Source: Bacillus oleivorans (lineage in GTDB: Bacteria; Bacillota; Bacilli; Bacillales; JC228). From it: DNA of 64,000 bases. Below, piece after piece: positions 28,161 to 37,598 of the stretch. The stretch spans positions 186,001-250,000 of the forward strand of contig NZ_OAOP01000005.1 of the NCBI RefSeq assembly GCF_900207585.1, given 5' to 3'. The position numbers and the translations under genes are program-made. Every line of letters starts with the position of its first letter. The first letter of the stretch is position 1. The notes under the pieces are model-generated. The model saw only the letters and a program-made list of their open reading frames with translations. It did no database searches and had not been told where the DNA came from.

Positions 28161-28181
28161 TGGACTAAGGAGGATTTTTCT

Positions 28182-28379
28182 ATGCCTAAAATGAAAACTC
28201 ACCGTGGCTCAGCTAAGCGTTTCAAAAAAACCGGTTCTGGAAAGTTGAAACGTTCTCATGCATACAGAAGCCATATGTTCGCGAATAAAACACAAAAGCA
28301 AAAGCGTAAACTTCGTAAAGGTACTTTAGTATCTAAAGGTGATTTCAAACGTATTCGTCAAATGCTTGACAACCTATAA
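28182..28379 (+). CDS. rpmI: 50S ribosomal protein L35
   Basis: A small, very basic ribosomal protein of 65 residues, normal for L35. It starts [21 protein letters not shown], the family signature (shown here to its 20th residue or so). It has AAGGAGG before the ATG and lies 21 bp after infC and 27 bp before rplT, in the universal infC-rpmI-rplT order. It is co-transcribed and so falls under L20-mediated control. Confidence 0.97.
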   Translation: MPKMKTHRGSAKRFKKTGSGKLKRSHAYRSHMFANKTQKQKRKLRKGTLVSKGDFKRIRQMLDNL

Positions 28380-28406
28380 GAAAATGCTTGATTAGGAGGG
28401 ACTAAT

Positions 28407-28766
28407 ATGCCACGCGTAAAAGGCGGAACAGTTACACGTAAACGTCGTAAAAAAGTAATAAAATTAGCTAAAGGTTATTTCGGATCTAAACACACTTTAT
28501 ATAAAGTAGCAAACCAACAGGTTATGAAGTCATATAACTATGCTTATCGTGATCGTCGTCAAAAGAAACGCGACTTCCGTAAGCTTTGGATTGCCCGTAT
28601 TAATGCGGCTGCGCGCTTAAACGGACTTTCTTACAGCCGTTTAATGCACGGTCTAAAATTATCAGGTATCGAAGTAAACCGTAAAATGCTAGCTGACCTT
28701 GCTGTGACTGATGAAAAAGCATTCACAGAATTAGCAAATGCAGCGAAAGCTCAGCTTCAAAAATAA
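28407..28766 (+). CDS. rplT: 50S ribosomal protein L20
   Basis: Assembly protein of the large subunit that binds 23S rRNA, and the autoregulator of this operon through its leader. The 119-residue basic protein carries the family sequence ([16 protein letters not shown], then [21 protein letters not shown] with the conserved globular domain). TAGGAGGG precedes the ATG. A strong terminator follows immediately. Confidence 0.97.
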   Translation: MPRVKGGTVTRKRRKKVIKLAKGYFGSKHTLYKVANQQVMKSYNYAYRDRRQKKRDFRKLWIARINAAARLNGLSYSRLMHGLKLSGIEVNRKMLADLAVTDEKAFTELANAAKAQLQK

Positions 28767-28776
28767 TGATTATAAA

Positions 28777-28804
28777 GCCATCCTTACTGTAAAGGATGGC
28801 TTTT
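28777..28804 (+). terminator. intrinsic terminator after rplT
   Basis: GCCATCCTT pairs perfectly with AAGGATGGC, followed by TTTTG. Confidence 0.88.
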
Positions 28805-28872
28805 GTTCGTTCTAAAGTCAGTTCGGGAATGGTCAAGGCGCTCGTTCGTAATCTATCAAAAATGACCCAAAC

Positions 28873-29090
28873 AGCGGAACGCTTGTCCGAAAATAATCAA
28901 GGTGGCTGCCAATGAGGACATACGATCCGTTATTTCTAAAAAAATGCCTGGTTGAAGATGCAATCGGACATACGATCCGTTATTTAACGGAAATCACCCG
29001 AAACTCGTATGATTTTGCTCGGATAACGGATCCTATGTCCTATATTTTTGAAAAACGCCTCATTTGTCACAAATAACGGAACTCATGTCC
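28873..29090. repeat. four-unit palindromic repeat element, copy 2 (plus one extra unit)
   Basis: Core units: GGACATACGATCCGTTAT at 28916 (+) and 28966 (+), ATAACGGATCCTATGTCC at 29023 (-) and a variant at 29073 (-). Steps are 50, 57 and 50 bp. A degraded minus unit (AGCGGAACGCTTGTCC) lies at 28873. It fills the gap between rplT and ysdA. Same family and layout as 19629-19804 and 50861-51035. Confidence 0.88.
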
Positions 29091-29138
29091 GAAAAATTTG
29101 GTAATATTGAATGACACTCATTGGAAGGAGCTAAACCG

Positions 29139-29420
29139 ATGATGATCTATAAAATTATTTTTATTTACCTGCTGCTTATAAACCTTTGGGGTTTTTTCGT
29201 AATGGGGTTTGATAAAAAAAGAGCGATAAAACAAAAATCTCGCGTTTCTGAAAAATTCTTATTGCAGATCGCCTTAATCGGCGGGTCAGTTGGAATATAC
29301 ATAGGGATGAAATTTTATCGCCATAAAACAAAGCATTCCGCTTTTATCTGGGGGATTCCGGCAATGATTCTTACACAGATTTCGATTCTCTATATCTTAG
29401 GACAATATTTAAATGAATAG
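29139..29420 (+). CDS. ysdA: DUF1294 membrane protein YsdA
   Basis: A 93-residue membrane protein of the DUF1294 family, function unknown. It has hydrophobic segments at about 4-22, 46-64 and 71-89. The conserved FFVMGFDKKRA and GGSVGIYIGMKFYRHKTKH sequences are diagnostic. Upstream TTG at 29121 is in frame but overlaps GGAAGGAG; the ATG at 29139 (or the next codon) is the start. The position after rplT matches B. subtilis ysdA. Confidence 0.88.
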   Translation: MMIYKIIFIYLLLINLWGFFVMGFDKKRAIKQKSRVSEKFLLQIALIGGSVGIYIGMKFYRHKTKHSAFIWGIPAMILTQISILYILGQYLNE

Positions 29421-29511
29421 AATCCTTGTCATAGAGACAAGTCTCGCTGTATAAGATGTAATAACCCCATGTACTAATCATCAAGAATATACAGCGAAAG
29501 CGGGTGATGAC

Positions 29512-30093
29512 TTGGAAAATGCCATGTCTTTGTTGTTTACGATTATTGAAACAGGAGGCATGCTGGCTCCTATCGCTTTTGTTTTATTTCATGTATTAAG
29601 GCAATTTTTCTTTATTCCCGTTCCTGTCGTATGTATGGCAGGCGGTATTTTGTTTGGCACTACCTTTGGAACTTTGTTTTCCATCGTTGGCCTTATGATT
29701 TCATGTTTGCTGTTTTATATGGTTATTGAAAAACTTCCTAAAACGTACGAAAAGCTGATGAATATAAAGAAAAAGTGGTTTGGTCCTCATTCAAGACTGA
29801 CGATGGGGCAGATTACCATCCTCCGCTTAATTCCTTTTGTTCATTATCAGCTATTAAATGTCATGATGATCGAACGAGCCCGTAGTTTTGGGAAATATGT
29901 AATCGGAGCTTTTTGGACTAACCTGCCACTCGCTTTTTTCTACACGGTATTTGGGGAATTTATCAGCGGATTTACACCGACAATCGTGATTATAATATTG
30001 GCAGCTTTGTCTGTGCTGTTCTATATTCTTCGCGAAAAAGTGGTTGTCCTAAAATGGAAAGAATTTTTTCCTAAGGCTTCAGAAGGTCAGTAA
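29512..30093 (+). CDS. VTT-domain (TVP38/DedA-like) membrane protein
   Basis: A 193-residue polytopic membrane protein. Hydrophobic segments lie at about 5-25, 32-75, 115-135 and 155-175. The segment AGGILFGTTFGTLFSIVG and RLIPFVHYQLLNVMM with the conserved arginine resemble the VTT (SNARE-associated/DedA) domain, implicated in lipid scrambling in other members; the role here is not known. The start is the TTG at 29512 after GGGTGAT; an ATG at 29524 is possible. This place holds a different gene, ysdB, in B. subtilis. Confidence 0.72.
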   Translation: MENAMSLLFTIIETGGMLAPIAFVLFHVLRQFFFIPVPVVCMAGGILFGTTFGTLFSIVGLMISCLLFYMVIEKLPKTYEKLMNIKKKWFGPHSRLTMGQITILRLIPFVHYQLLNVMMIERARSFGKYVIGAFWTNLPLAFFYTVFGEFISGFTPTIVIIILAALSVLFYILREKVVVLKWKEFFPKASEGQ

Positions 30094-30193
30094 TGATGGA
30101 TTTAGATCTCCCATGGAGGTCTCTTTTTTTTTGATAAAAGTTTGTTTTGGTTTGATATAATAAGTTCATCTGTACGGGGAAGGAGAATCTAGG

Positions 30194-30694
30194 TTGGATA
30201 TAAAACGTTTATTTCAAATGCAGCGTGAACTGGATCATACAATTGAAACAAAAAATAATCTACAGGATGAGGATTTGTTTGAAAGAAAAGTTTTTGCTTT
30301 TGTAGTAGAGGTTGCAGAACTTGCCAATGAAACGAGATGCTTTAAATTCTGGAGCCAAAAAGGACCTTCTAAAAAAGAGATACTGCTGGAAGAATACGTG
30401 GACGGAATTCACTTTCTGCTTTCGCTGGGTATTGAAAAAAAGTTGGATTCAATTGAGAGCGAATTGGAAAAAGTAAAGGAAGAGCCGAAAAACCTAAATT
30501 TGACTTCACATTTTATTAAGGTGAATGAGGAAGCACTTGCTTTTTTCCATAACCCAACAAGAGAAGCTTATTTGAAGTTGTTTTATACATATCTGCAGCT
30601 TGCCTCCTTCTTAGACTTTTCCTTAATAGAGGTTGAAGAAGCGTACTTTGCTAAGAATAAGGTAAATTATCAGCGCCAAGAATCTAATTACTAA
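30194..30694 (+). CDS. dimeric dUTPase-like protein (MazG superfamily)
   Basis: Probable all-alpha type II dUTPase, hydrolysing dUTP to dUMP and keeping uracil out of DNA. The 166-residue protein shows the MazG-type metal-binding helix EVAELANETRCFKFW (about residues 38-52) and the second acidic helix EEYVDGIHFLLSLG (about 70-83), typical of this branch. The start is TTG at 30194, 8 bp after AAGGAGA. A dUTPase-like gene just before ysdC is familiar in Bacillus groups. Exact nucleotide specificity is inferred from family only. Confidence 0.75.
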   Translation: MDIKRLFQMQRELDHTIETKNNLQDEDLFERKVFAFVVEVAELANETRCFKFWSQKGPSKKEILLEEYVDGIHFLLSLGIEKKLDSIESELEKVKEEPKNLNLTSHFIKVNEEALAFFHNPTREAYLKLFYTYLQLASFLDFSLIEVEEAYFAKNKVNYQRQESNY

Positions 30695-30762
30695 GTAATT
30701 TTTACAATTATGGAAATCGTTTTGTATAATGAGTAAGGGACTAATAAATGGGAGGCTGTGTA

Positions 30763-31848
30763 ATGGCTAAATTAGATGAAACACTTACGATGCTAAAGGA
30801 ATTAACTGATGCAAAAGGAATCCCAGGGAATGAAAGAGAACCTCGGGAAGTTATGAAAAAATACATAGAGCCGTATGCGAACGAAATCACGACAGACGGT
30901 TTAGGAAGCTTAATTGCGAAAAAGGTTGGGGACGCAAATGGTCCCAAAATTATGGTTGCCGGACATTTAGACGAAATAGGTTTTATGGTGACCAAAATCG
31001 ATGATAAAGGGTTCATTCGGTTCCAAACAGTGGGCGGCTGGTGGTCTCAAGTCATGCTCTCACAGCGGGTGACGATTGTTACTAGCAAAGGTGACATTAC
31101 AGGGGTAATCGGCTCGAAACCGCCTCATATTTTATCAGCAGAGGCTCGGAAAAAGCCGATTGAAATTAAGGATATGTTTATTGATATCGGGGCTTCCAGC
31201 AGAGAACAAGTGTTAGAGTGGGGCGTCAAACCTGGCGATATGGTAGTGCCGTACTTCGATTTTACTGTCATGAATAACGAAAAAATGTTATTGGCCAAAG
31301 CATGGGACAACCGAATTGGCTGTGCCATAGCCATTGATGTTTTAAAAGGATTAAAAGGGGTCAGCCATCCAAACATTGTATACGGTGTCGGAACGATCCA
31401 AGAGGAAGTTGGCTTGCGCGGAGCACGGACATCTGCCGCGCAAATCGAGCCTGATATAGGCTTTGGTGTGGATGTTGGCATTGCTGGGGACACTCCAGGT
31501 GTTACAGAAAAAGAGGCTTTAAGTAAACTGGGTGAAGGTCCGCAAATTATTTTATATGATGCGTCTATGGTTTCTCACAAAGGTCTTCGTGACTTTGTAA
31601 CTGGTATTGCAGACGAATTAAACATTCCATATCAATTTGACTCTGTACCAGGCGGAGGAACGGACTCTGGGGCGATCCACTTAACGGCTAATGGGGTTCC
31701 AAGTCTTTCGATTACGATCGCAACGAGATACATTCACTCTCACGCCGCGATCCTTCACCGCGATGATTACGAAAATGCTGTGAAGTTAATTACAGAGGTA
31801 ATCAAGCGGTTAGACCGTGAAACAGTGAACCGGATTACATTTGAATAA
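30763..31848 (+). CDS. ysdC: M42 family glutamyl/aminopeptidase YsdC
   Basis: Cobalt/zinc aminopeptidase or deblocking peptidase of family M42, forming large tetrahedral dodecamers in known members. The 361-residue length equals B. subtilis YsdC. Metal ligands are visible: His in AGHLDEIGF (about residue 69), Asp in AWDNRIGCA, Glu-Glu in [11 protein letters not shown], Asp in GVDVG and His in [10 protein letters not shown] near the C terminus. ATG 30748 in frame overlaps GGGAGG; the ATG at 30763 is chosen. A terminator follows. Confidence 0.92.
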   Translation: MAKLDETLTMLKELTDAKGIPGNEREPREVMKKYIEPYANEITTDGLGSLIAKKVGDANGPKIMVAGHLDEIGFMVTKIDDKGFIRFQTVGGWWSQVMLSQRVTIVTSKGDITGVIGSKPPHILSAEARKKPIEIKDMFIDIGASSREQVLEWGVKPGDMVVPYFDFTVMNNEKMLLAKAWDNRIGCAIAIDVLKGLKGVSHPNIVYGVGTIQEEVGLRGARTSAAQIEPDIGFGVDVGIAGDTPGVTEKEALSKLGEGPQIILYDASMVSHKGLRDFVTGIADELNIPYQFDSVPGGGTDSGAIHLTANGVPSLSITIATRYIHSHAAILHRDDYENAVKLITEVIKRLDRETVNRITFE

Positions 31849-31863
31849 AAATATTTATTTCGA

Positions 31864-31895
31864 GGGTTAGACTGCCTGTCAGTTTAACCCTTTTT
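31864..31895 (+). terminator. intrinsic terminator after ysdC
   Basis: GGGTTAGACTG pairs with CAGTTTAACCC (one mismatch region), followed by TTTTT. Confidence 0.85.
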
Positions 31896-31994
31896 CAATG
31901 GGAGAGAGACTATAAAAATGGATTCTTGCGATGGCGATCTTGTCTGGTTAATTTTAAAAAACTGGTTTATTAAGGACAAAATCGGATAAATAAG

Positions 31995-32125
31995 AGCGGG
32001 AAAAGTTCATAAGCGGGACCCTAAAGGACGAACTGGGGCAACAAAGGAGGAAAATGTCGTTAAGCACGGTTCTAAAAGACGAATTCGTCCAAGCAAAAAC
32101 AGAAAAAGTCATTAAAGGTCACTTT
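31995..32125. repeat. degenerate tandem repeat, ~51 bp period
   Basis: Three diverged units start near 32003, 32053 and 32105, each with a core like AARTTCATTAAGCGGG followed by CTAAARGACGAA. Steps are 50 and 52 bp. They lie in the 318-bp gap between the ysdC terminator and sspI; 31896-31994 holds nothing else I can identify. No coding sequence. Confidence 0.6.
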
Positions 32126-32140
32126 CCTAAGCACAAACTA

Positions 32141-32168
32141 AAAACCGGGCAAGTTCGCCCGGTTTTTT
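32141..32168. terminator. terminator of sspI
   Basis: AAAACCGGGC, AAGTTC and GCCCGGTTTT form a strong stem touching the sspI stop codon. A and T runs on both sides allow termination in both directions. Confidence 0.85.
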
Positions 32169-32376
32169 AGCCTTTTACACCTTTTTCTAATGTCTCTAAC
32201 ATTTCCTTTTTCTCATCCTCAGAAGAATTTTTCCAAATCACTTCAAAAAGAACGCCTAAACCAGGGAGCATTTTTTCTTCTCCACTTTGAATCGCATCTA
32301 CAATCGTATCTTCTAGCTGACTTTGATCATTGTCGGAAACATTATGCAAAATTGCTGCACGAAGGTTCAAATTCAT
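32167..32376 (-). CDS. sspI: small acid-soluble spore protein I
   Basis: A minor small acid-soluble spore protein, found in the spore core. The 69-residue length and the sequence [26 protein letters not shown] with [14 protein letters not shown] are typical of SspI; this is not an alpha/beta-type DNA-binding SASP. The minus-strand ATG at 32376 follows AGGAGGA. It is transcribed against its neighbours and has a sigma-G-like promoter (CATTCTA, minus strand) about 35 bp upstream. Confidence 0.95.
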   Translation of the reverse strand: MNLNLRAAILHNVSDNDQSQLEDTIVDAIQSGEEKMLPGLGVLFEVIWKNSSEDEKKEMLETLEKGVKG

Positions 32377-32410
32377 AGTAATCCTCCTTAAAAATTCATA
32401 TCGCTATAAA

Positions 32411-32439
32411 TAGAATGCCTCAAGCAAATGTTTTCTATG
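32411..32439 (-). promoter_or_regulatory. candidate sigma-G promoter of sspI
   Basis: On the minus strand CATTCTA (complement of 32411-32417) fits the sigma-G -10 pattern CATNHTA. CATAG lies 17 bp upstream as a partial -35. Forespore expression is expected for ssp genes. Confidence 0.45.
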
Positions 32440-32490
32440 TGTATCAATTCCTGTATAATTCGAAAAAGAAGTGAATAAAAGGAGAGATCG

Positions 32491-33255
32491 ATGTTGAAAT
32501 CGATTCAGTCGGTTCAAAATGAAAAAGTGAAGGAATGGAAGAAGCTCCTGCAAAAAAAAGGGCGAGATACTGCTAATCAATACATAATGGAAGGTTTCCA
32601 TTTGGTGGAAGAGGCTAGTCAAAACCCTGCTCTCATCACGACCGTGATTGTCAGGGAAGATGTAGCTGTTCCTGAGTGGGTTCCTTCGAGTATGGAGATT
32701 TACCAGGTATCAACCGAAGTGGCAAATGCGATTTCAGATACCGAAACGAATCAGGGCATTTTCGCTATTTGTAAAAAAGAAGACCACGAGGTTCCGAAAC
32801 AGGCAAAATCCTTTTTGCTGCTAGATGCGATTCAAGACCCGGGAAATTTAGGAACGATTATACGGACAGCTGATGCTGCAGGGGTTGATGCGGTTATCTT
32901 AGGGGATGGGACAGTAGATCCTTACAATCCGAAAGTCATAAGGAGTGCCCAAGGGAGTCACTTTCATATTCCATTTATAAAGGGCAACTTATTTAACTGG
33001 GTTCAACAGCTCAAGGAAACAGGTGTATCGGTCTACGGTACAGCTTTAGAAGGAGCAGAACCCTTCCATATAGTGGAACCAAGACATCCGTTTGCTCTGA
33101 TCTTAGGAAATGAAGGAAATGGGGTAAATCCGAATCTTTTAGAACTAGCCAATCAAAATCTTTACGTACCGATATATGGTAAAAGCGAATCCCTGAATGT
33201 AACGATTGCGGGCGGAATTTTGTTGTATCATTTCATGAATATGGCCCATTCTTGA
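32491..33255 (+). CDS. ysgA: TrmH/SpoU family RNA 2'-O-methyltransferase YsgA
   Basis: SAM-dependent ribose methyltransferase with the trefoil-knot (SPOUT) fold; the RNA target in Bacillus is not assigned here. The 254-residue protein has an N-terminal substrate-binding domain (about 1-95) and the three SpoU motifs: DPGNLGTIIRTADAAG (motif 1), LILGNEGNGVNP (motif 2) and LNVTIAGGILLY (motif 3). AAAGGAGAG precedes the ATG. It is divergent from sspI, and upstream of the pheS T-box as in B. subtilis. Confidence 0.92.
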   Translation: MLKSIQSVQNEKVKEWKKLLQKKGRDTANQYIMEGFHLVEEASQNPALITTVIVREDVAVPEWVPSSMEIYQVSTEVANAISDTETNQGIFAICKKEDHEVPKQAKSFLLLDAIQDPGNLGTIIRTADAAGVDAVILGDGTVDPYNPKVIRSAQGSHFHIPFIKGNLFNWVQQLKETGVSVYGTALEGAEPFHIVEPRHPFALILGNEGNGVNPNLLELANQNLYVPIYGKSESLNVTIAGGILLYHFMNMAHS

Positions 33256-33364
33256 GTTTTAAATAAGAGATTTTGGACAAAATGAAAAACAAAATTAATA
33301 TTTTCACGATTTTTTACTATAAGTGGTAGCAAATCAAGAAGTTTTTTATTATAATGAGCTAATA

Positions 33365-33641
33365 AAAATGAATCCTATGATTTCTAAAAACGATGACAGA
33401 GAAAAGTACTTTGTTCGAAAGCCACAAAGGGAGAAAATGTCGAAGACTGAGAGCATTTTCGTGGGTTAGCAAAGGAAGTTCACCTCTTGAGTTGGCATCG
33501 GGACCATGTAAAACATGTAAAGATGCCCCGGTTAAAAAGCCGTTATCTGAATGAAGCTGGGCACCTGTGTTCTTGAACAGAGTGTCAATTTGGGTGGTAT
33601 CGCGAACGTCTCGTCCCTTATTTTTGGGAGAGGCGTTTTTT
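33365..33641 (+). promoter_or_regulatory. T-box leader controlling pheS-pheT (specifier TTC)
   Basis: Reads uncharged tRNA-Phe. A TATAAT at 33350-33355 with a weak -35 lies upstream. The specifier codon TTC is at 33479-33481, within GAAGTTCACCTC. The T-box motif TGGGTGGTATCGCG is at 33591-33604. The terminator ACGTCTCGTCCC/GGGAGAGGCGT at 33606-33636 is followed by five more T. It is a complete, canonical leader for this operon. Confidence 0.93.
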
Positions 33642-33676
33642 ATACTTATAGGGATAAAATTTTTGCACCGATGTAT

Positions 33677-33779
33677 TTCGACGCAGTTAAAATTTTTAGG
33701 AAATAAGTATAAGCGCAACTAGGCAATCACCTGTGCCATTCGGCTTGGTATTTGCCAAGTTTTCTTTATTTGAAAAGGA
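33677..33779 (+). repeat. ~102-bp two-copy element ending in a hairpin, copy 1 (before pheS)
   Basis: Begins TTCGACGCAGTTAAAA and ends in hairpin CTTGG-TATTTG-CCAAG (33744-33759) followed by TTTTCTTTA. It shares roughly four fifths of its bases with 38205-38306. The stem is conserved while the loop differs. It lies between the T-box terminator and pheS, and its last bases form the pheS ribosome site. Confidence 0.7.
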
Positions 33780-33788
33780 GGATTTAAA

Positions 33789-34829
33789 ATGGAACAAAAA
33801 TTAAGGGAATTAGAGCAAGACGCACTACAAAAAATCCAAAACGCTGAAAATCTGAAAGAATTAAATGATGTCCGTGTTGCCTATTTAGGAAAAAAAGGAC
33901 CTATTACCGAAGTATTGCGCGGAATGGGAAAGCTTTCAGCTGAAGAAAGACCTAAAATGGGTGCACTCGTCAATGTGGTCCGAGAAAAGATCACAGCGGA
34001 AATTGAAGCCAAGCAGGGGGAACTGGAAGAAAAAGCGATTGCCGAAAAATTAGCGAAAGAAACAATTGATGTGACCCTTCCGGGGCGTCCGGTTCAGCTT
34101 GGAAACCATCATCCTTTAACCAAAATCGTGGAAGAGATTGAGGACTTGTTTATATCAATGGGATATGAAATCGCAGAAGGCCCAGAAGTAGAAACTGACT
34201 ATTATAATTTCGAGGCGTTAAATCTTCCAAAAGGTCACCCTGCCCGCGATATGCAGGATTCCTTCTACATAACGGAGGAAATTCTCATGCGTACCCATAC
34301 ATCCCCAGTACAGGCTCGTACGATGGAAAAGAATCAGGGCAAAGGACCAGTTAAAATTATTTGTCCTGGTAAAGTTTATCGCCGTGATTCTGACGATGCG
34401 ACTCATTCTCATCAATTTACCCAAATTGAAGGATTAGTCATCGACCGCAATATTCGTTTAAGTGACTTAAAAGGAACACTTAATGTATTTGCGAAGAAAA
34501 TCTTCGGTGAGGAAAGAGAAATCCGTCTCCGTCCCAGCTTTTTCCCATTCACTGAGCCGTCTGTTGAAATGGATATTTCCTGTAAAATGTGCGGCGGTTC
34601 AGGCTGTAACGTTTGTAAAGGAACAGGCTGGATTGAAATCTTAGGAGCCGGGATGGTTCATCCCAACGTGCTGGAAATGGCCGGATATGACTCTAATGAA
34701 TATACAGGCTTTGCTTTTGGTATGGGACCAGAAAGAATTGCGATGCTGAAATACGGAATTGAAGACATTCGTCATTTCTATACCAATGATATCCGTTTGC
34801 TGAAACAGTTTGCCGTTCATGAAGAATAA
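33789..34829 (+). CDS. pheS: phenylalanyl-tRNA synthetase alpha subunit
   Basis: Catalytic subunit of the (alpha-beta)2 class II enzyme. The 346-residue protein has an N-terminal coiled-coil tRNA-binding arm (about 1-85) and a catalytic domain with [11 protein letters not shown], motif 2 region [18 protein letters not shown], and motif 3 [15 protein letters not shown] cysteine-rich insert ([17 protein letters not shown]) near residues 258-274 is usual in Bacilli. AAAAGGAGG precedes the ATG. pheT starts 16 bp downstream. Confidence 0.96.
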   Translation: MEQKLRELEQDALQKIQNAENLKELNDVRVAYLGKKGPITEVLRGMGKLSAEERPKMGALVNVVREKITAEIEAKQGELEEKAIAEKLAKETIDVTLPGRPVQLGNHHPLTKIVEEIEDLFISMGYEIAEGPEVETDYYNFEALNLPKGHPARDMQDSFYITEEILMRTHTSPVQARTMEKNQGKGPVKIICPGKVYRRDSDDATHSHQFTQIEGLVIDRNIRLSDLKGTLNVFAKKIFGEEREIRLRPSFFPFTEPSVEMDISCKMCGGSGCNVCKGTGWIEILGAGMVHPNVLEMAGYDSNEYTGFAFGMGPERIAMLKYGIEDIRHFYTNDIRLLKQFAVHEE

Positions 34830-34844
34830 GGAGGATATAATACT

Positions 34845-37262
34845 ATGTTAGTTTCTTATAACTGGTTGCAAGAATATGTGGATTTATCAGGTACAACCCC
34901 AGATGAATTAGCTGAAAAAATTACGAGAACCGGAATTGAAGTTGAATCTGTAGAACCTGTCAGTGATGGGATTAAAGGGGTAGTTGTTGGCTATGTGATG
35001 GAATGTGAACAACATCCGAATGCAGATAAATTAAATAAATGTCTCGTTGATATTGGAGAAGCGGAACCTGTTCAAATTATTTGCGGGGCTAAAAACGTTG
35101 CAAAAGGACAAAAAGTGGCGGTTGCAAAAGTTGAAGCTGTATTGCCGGGTAATTTTAAAATTAAAAAAGCAAAACTGCGCGGTGAAGAATCCAATGGCAT
35201 GATTTGTTCCTTGCAAGAATTAGGTTATGAATCCAAGATTATAGCTAAAGAATATGCTGAAGGCATTTATGTGTTCCCTGAGGATGTAGAATTAGGCCAG
35301 GATGCCATTGCTCTTCTCAATCTGAATGATCATATTTTAGAGCTTGGTCTGACGCCAAACCGTTCCGACTGTTTATCGATGTTAGGGGTTGCTTATGAAG
35401 TAGCTGCGATTTTAGAAAAAGATGTAAAACTCCCGAATGTTCAGGCTGTCAGCCAAGAAAAAACAGCATCCGAGTACATTGATGTTCACGTAGAAGTACC
35501 AGAAGATAACCCGTTATATATAGCCAAGGTCGTAAAAAATATAAAAATTGGCGCTTCTCCATTATGGCTACAGACACGCCTAATGGCAGCAGGGATCAGA
35601 CCGCATAACAATATTGTCGATATTACGAACTATATTTTGTTAGAATACGGTACGCCTTTACATGCGTTTGACTATGGCCGTTTCGGTTCTAAGGAGATTG
35701 TTGTAAGAAGAGCGAAACAGGACGAAAAAATAGTCACATTAGATGATACGGAAAGAACCTTAACTGCCGATCACCTCGTTATTACAAATGGCAAAGAGCC
35801 TGTTGCTGTTGCGGGAGTGATGGGCGGAGCTAATTCAGAAGTCAGGAGCGATACAACAACAGTTATTCTTGAAGCAGCACTCTTTAATCCCCTTACGGTT
35901 AGAAAAGGTTCAAAGGATTTAGGTCTCCGCAGTGAAGCAAGCAGCCGGTTTGAAAAGGGTGTCGACCCTGAACGAGTCCGCTTGGCAGCAGAACGGGCAG
36001 CAGAGCTTATGGCAGAGCTAGGCGGCGGAGAAGTGGTGGCTGGCTCAGTAGAGGTTAATACTTTAAAAGCTGAACCAAAGGTCATTGAAGTGCCATATGA
36101 AAAAGTGAATCGTGTATTAGGAACTGGCCTTTCAAAGGAAGAGATGAGCCGTCTTTTAGACCGTTTAAAAATTCCTCATGAACTAAAAGCAGATCGGTTA
36201 GTGGTAACAGCTCCTACGAGAAGAGGAGATTTAACAATTCCGGAAGATATAATCGAGGAAATAGGCCGTCTTTATGGATATAACAATCTTCCATATACTC
36301 TTCCAGTTGGAGAATTCAATCCAGGAGCACTTACTTCCTACCAAAGAAAGCGCCGGGTAACCCGTCAAATTTTGGAATCTGCCGGTCTTTATCAAGTTCT
36401 TACTTATTCTCTAACAGCTCAAGAAAAGGCACAAAAATACGCGTTAGAAATAAGAGAACCAATCGCCTTATCTATGCCGATGAGTGAAGAACGGAGCCAT
36501 TTGCGCTTAAGCCTTATGCCTGGATTAATTGATATTCTTCAGTTTAATCAGGCGCGTCAAAATGAGAGCGTAGCTGTGTACGAAATTGGATCAGTATTTC
36601 TTTCTAATGGAATGGATGTTTTACCTGAGGAAAAAGAACATTTAGCAGGGGCTCTAACAGGAGAGTGGGTATCCAACCCTTGGCAAGGAGAGAAGAAAGC
36701 CGTTGATTTTTATGTAGCCAAAGGCGTTTTGGATGCCTTATTTGAAAATCTGGATCTGACTCAAGTAATTGAGTATAGTCCGGTTCAGCTTGAAGGAATG
36801 CACCCTGGCCGTACAGCACAAGTTTTATTAAATGGAACGGTTTTAGGGTTTGTCGGTCAGCTTCATCCAGCTGTTCAAAAAGAGCATGACTTAAAAGATA
36901 CGTATGTATTTGAAATGGATTTATCTAAATTGTTCGGAGCGGAAACGAAAGAGCTTCAGTATCAGCCAATTCCGCGTTTCCCTTCCATAACGCGTGACAT
37001 TGCGCTAATTGTAGATTCCAACGTTCTTGCTGGTGATATTAAAAAGGCCATTACCTCAGCCGGCGGGAAGCTTTTAAAAGAAGTTTCTATTTTTGATGTT
37101 TATGAAGGGGAACATATGGAAAGCGGAAAAAAATCAATTGCCTTCTCTCTTAAATATGTCGACCCAGAAAAAACATTAACAGATGAGGAAGTAACAGCGG
37201 CACACGAAAAAGTACTGGAAGCAGTCCAGCAGCAATTCGGGGCAACCTTAAGAGGTGCCTGA
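34845..37262 (+). CDS. pheT: phenylalanyl-tRNA synthetase beta subunit
   Basis: Partner of PheS, carrying tRNA-binding, editing and anticodon-recognition domains. The 805-residue protein starts [13 protein letters not shown]. It has the EMAP/OB-fold tRNA-binding domain (about 40-150), B5 domain (about 405-475), the class II-like core and a C-terminal ferredoxin-like anticodon-binding domain ([16 protein letters not shown] near residue 712). AAGGAGGA precedes the ATG. Co-transcribed with pheS. In B. subtilis rnhC and zapA follow; here a terminator and a repeat follow instead. Confidence 0.96.
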   Translation: MLVSYNWLQEYVDLSGTTPDELAEKITRTGIEVESVEPVSDGIKGVVVGYVMECEQHPNADKLNKCLVDIGEAEPVQIICGAKNVAKGQKVAVAKVEAVLPGNFKIKKAKLRGEESNGMICSLQELGYESKIIAKEYAEGIYVFPEDVELGQDAIALLNLNDHILELGLTPNRSDCLSMLGVAYEVAAILEKDVKLPNVQAVSQEKTASEYIDVHVEVPEDNPLYIAKVVKNIKIGASPLWLQTRLMAAGIRPHNNIVDITNYILLEYGTPLHAFDYGRFGSKEIVVRRAKQDEKIVTLDDTERTLTADHLVITNGKEPVAVAGVMGGANSEVRSDTTTVILEAALFNPLTVRKGSKDLGLRSEASSRFEKGVDPERVRLAAERAAELMAELGGGEVVAGSVEVNTLKAEPKVIEVPYEKVNRVLGTGLSKEEMSRLLDRLKIPHELKADRLVVTAPTRRGDLTIPEDIIEEIGRLYGYNNLPYTLPVGEFNPGALTSYQRKRRVTRQILESAGLYQVLTYSLTAQEKAQKYALEIREPIALSMPMSEERSHLRLSLMPGLIDILQFNQARQNESVAVYEIGSVFLSNGMDVLPEEKEHLAGALTGEWVSNPWQGEKKAVDFYVAKGVLDALFENLDLTQVIEYSPVQLEGMHPGRTAQVLLNGTVLGFVGQLHPAVQKEHDLKDTYVFEMDLSKLFGAETKELQYQPIPRFPSITRDIALIVDSNVLAGDIKKAITSAGGKLLKEVSIFDVYEGEHMESGKKSIAFSLKYVDPEKTLTDEEVTAAHEKVLEAVQQQFGATLRGA

Positions 37263-37270
37263 AAATGAAA

Positions 37271-37299
37271 GGGAGCCTGATTTAAACGGGCTTCCTTTT
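37271..37299 (+). terminator. intrinsic terminator after pheT
   Basis: GGGAGCC pairs with GGCTTCC (one G-U), followed by TTTTT. Confidence 0.8.
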
Positions 37300-37359
37300 T
37301 ATAATTGTAAAGGTAAATATGACTTCCCCATATACATTTAAGTAATAAAAGTTTGTCAC

Positions 37360-37510
37360 CATCTAGCTCCAGAGCCCAGAGACTAACGTACTTCCCTCAC
37401 CTCCGGTCGATAAGTCAACATCGACTCCGCTACCGTCGTCGTGTTTCCTATCTAACTGCGGCGAAAGTAAAGTCCGTACGTCTTCTAAACGGGCACTTCT
37501 GCTTTTGGAC
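37360..37510. repeat. dispersed repeat between pheT and cvpA
   Basis: A ~150-bp element that starts ATCTAGCTCCAGAGCCCAG and ends GGGCACTTCTGCTTTT, with complementary termini. It has higher G+C than its surroundings. From memory, repeats with these ends (CTAGCTCCAGCGCC ... GGCGCTTCCGCTTTT) are scattered through many Bacillaceae genomes. A 64-codon open frame across it is an artefact. It occupies the site where B. subtilis has rnhC and zapA. Confidence 0.65.
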
Positions 37511-37598
37511 TTTCCAAGTAATTTTATTTCATGGTAAGATAGAGTGAACCTTTAATCATTGTTTCCGGAAAGATTTCGGAAATAAGAAAGGAGAAGCT

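Noticed and set aside
37353-37547. 64-codon open frame between pheT and cvpA
   Set aside because: It is a reading of the dispersed repeat; Arg/Ser-rich with no ribosome site, and the repeat itself explains the G+C-rich sequence.
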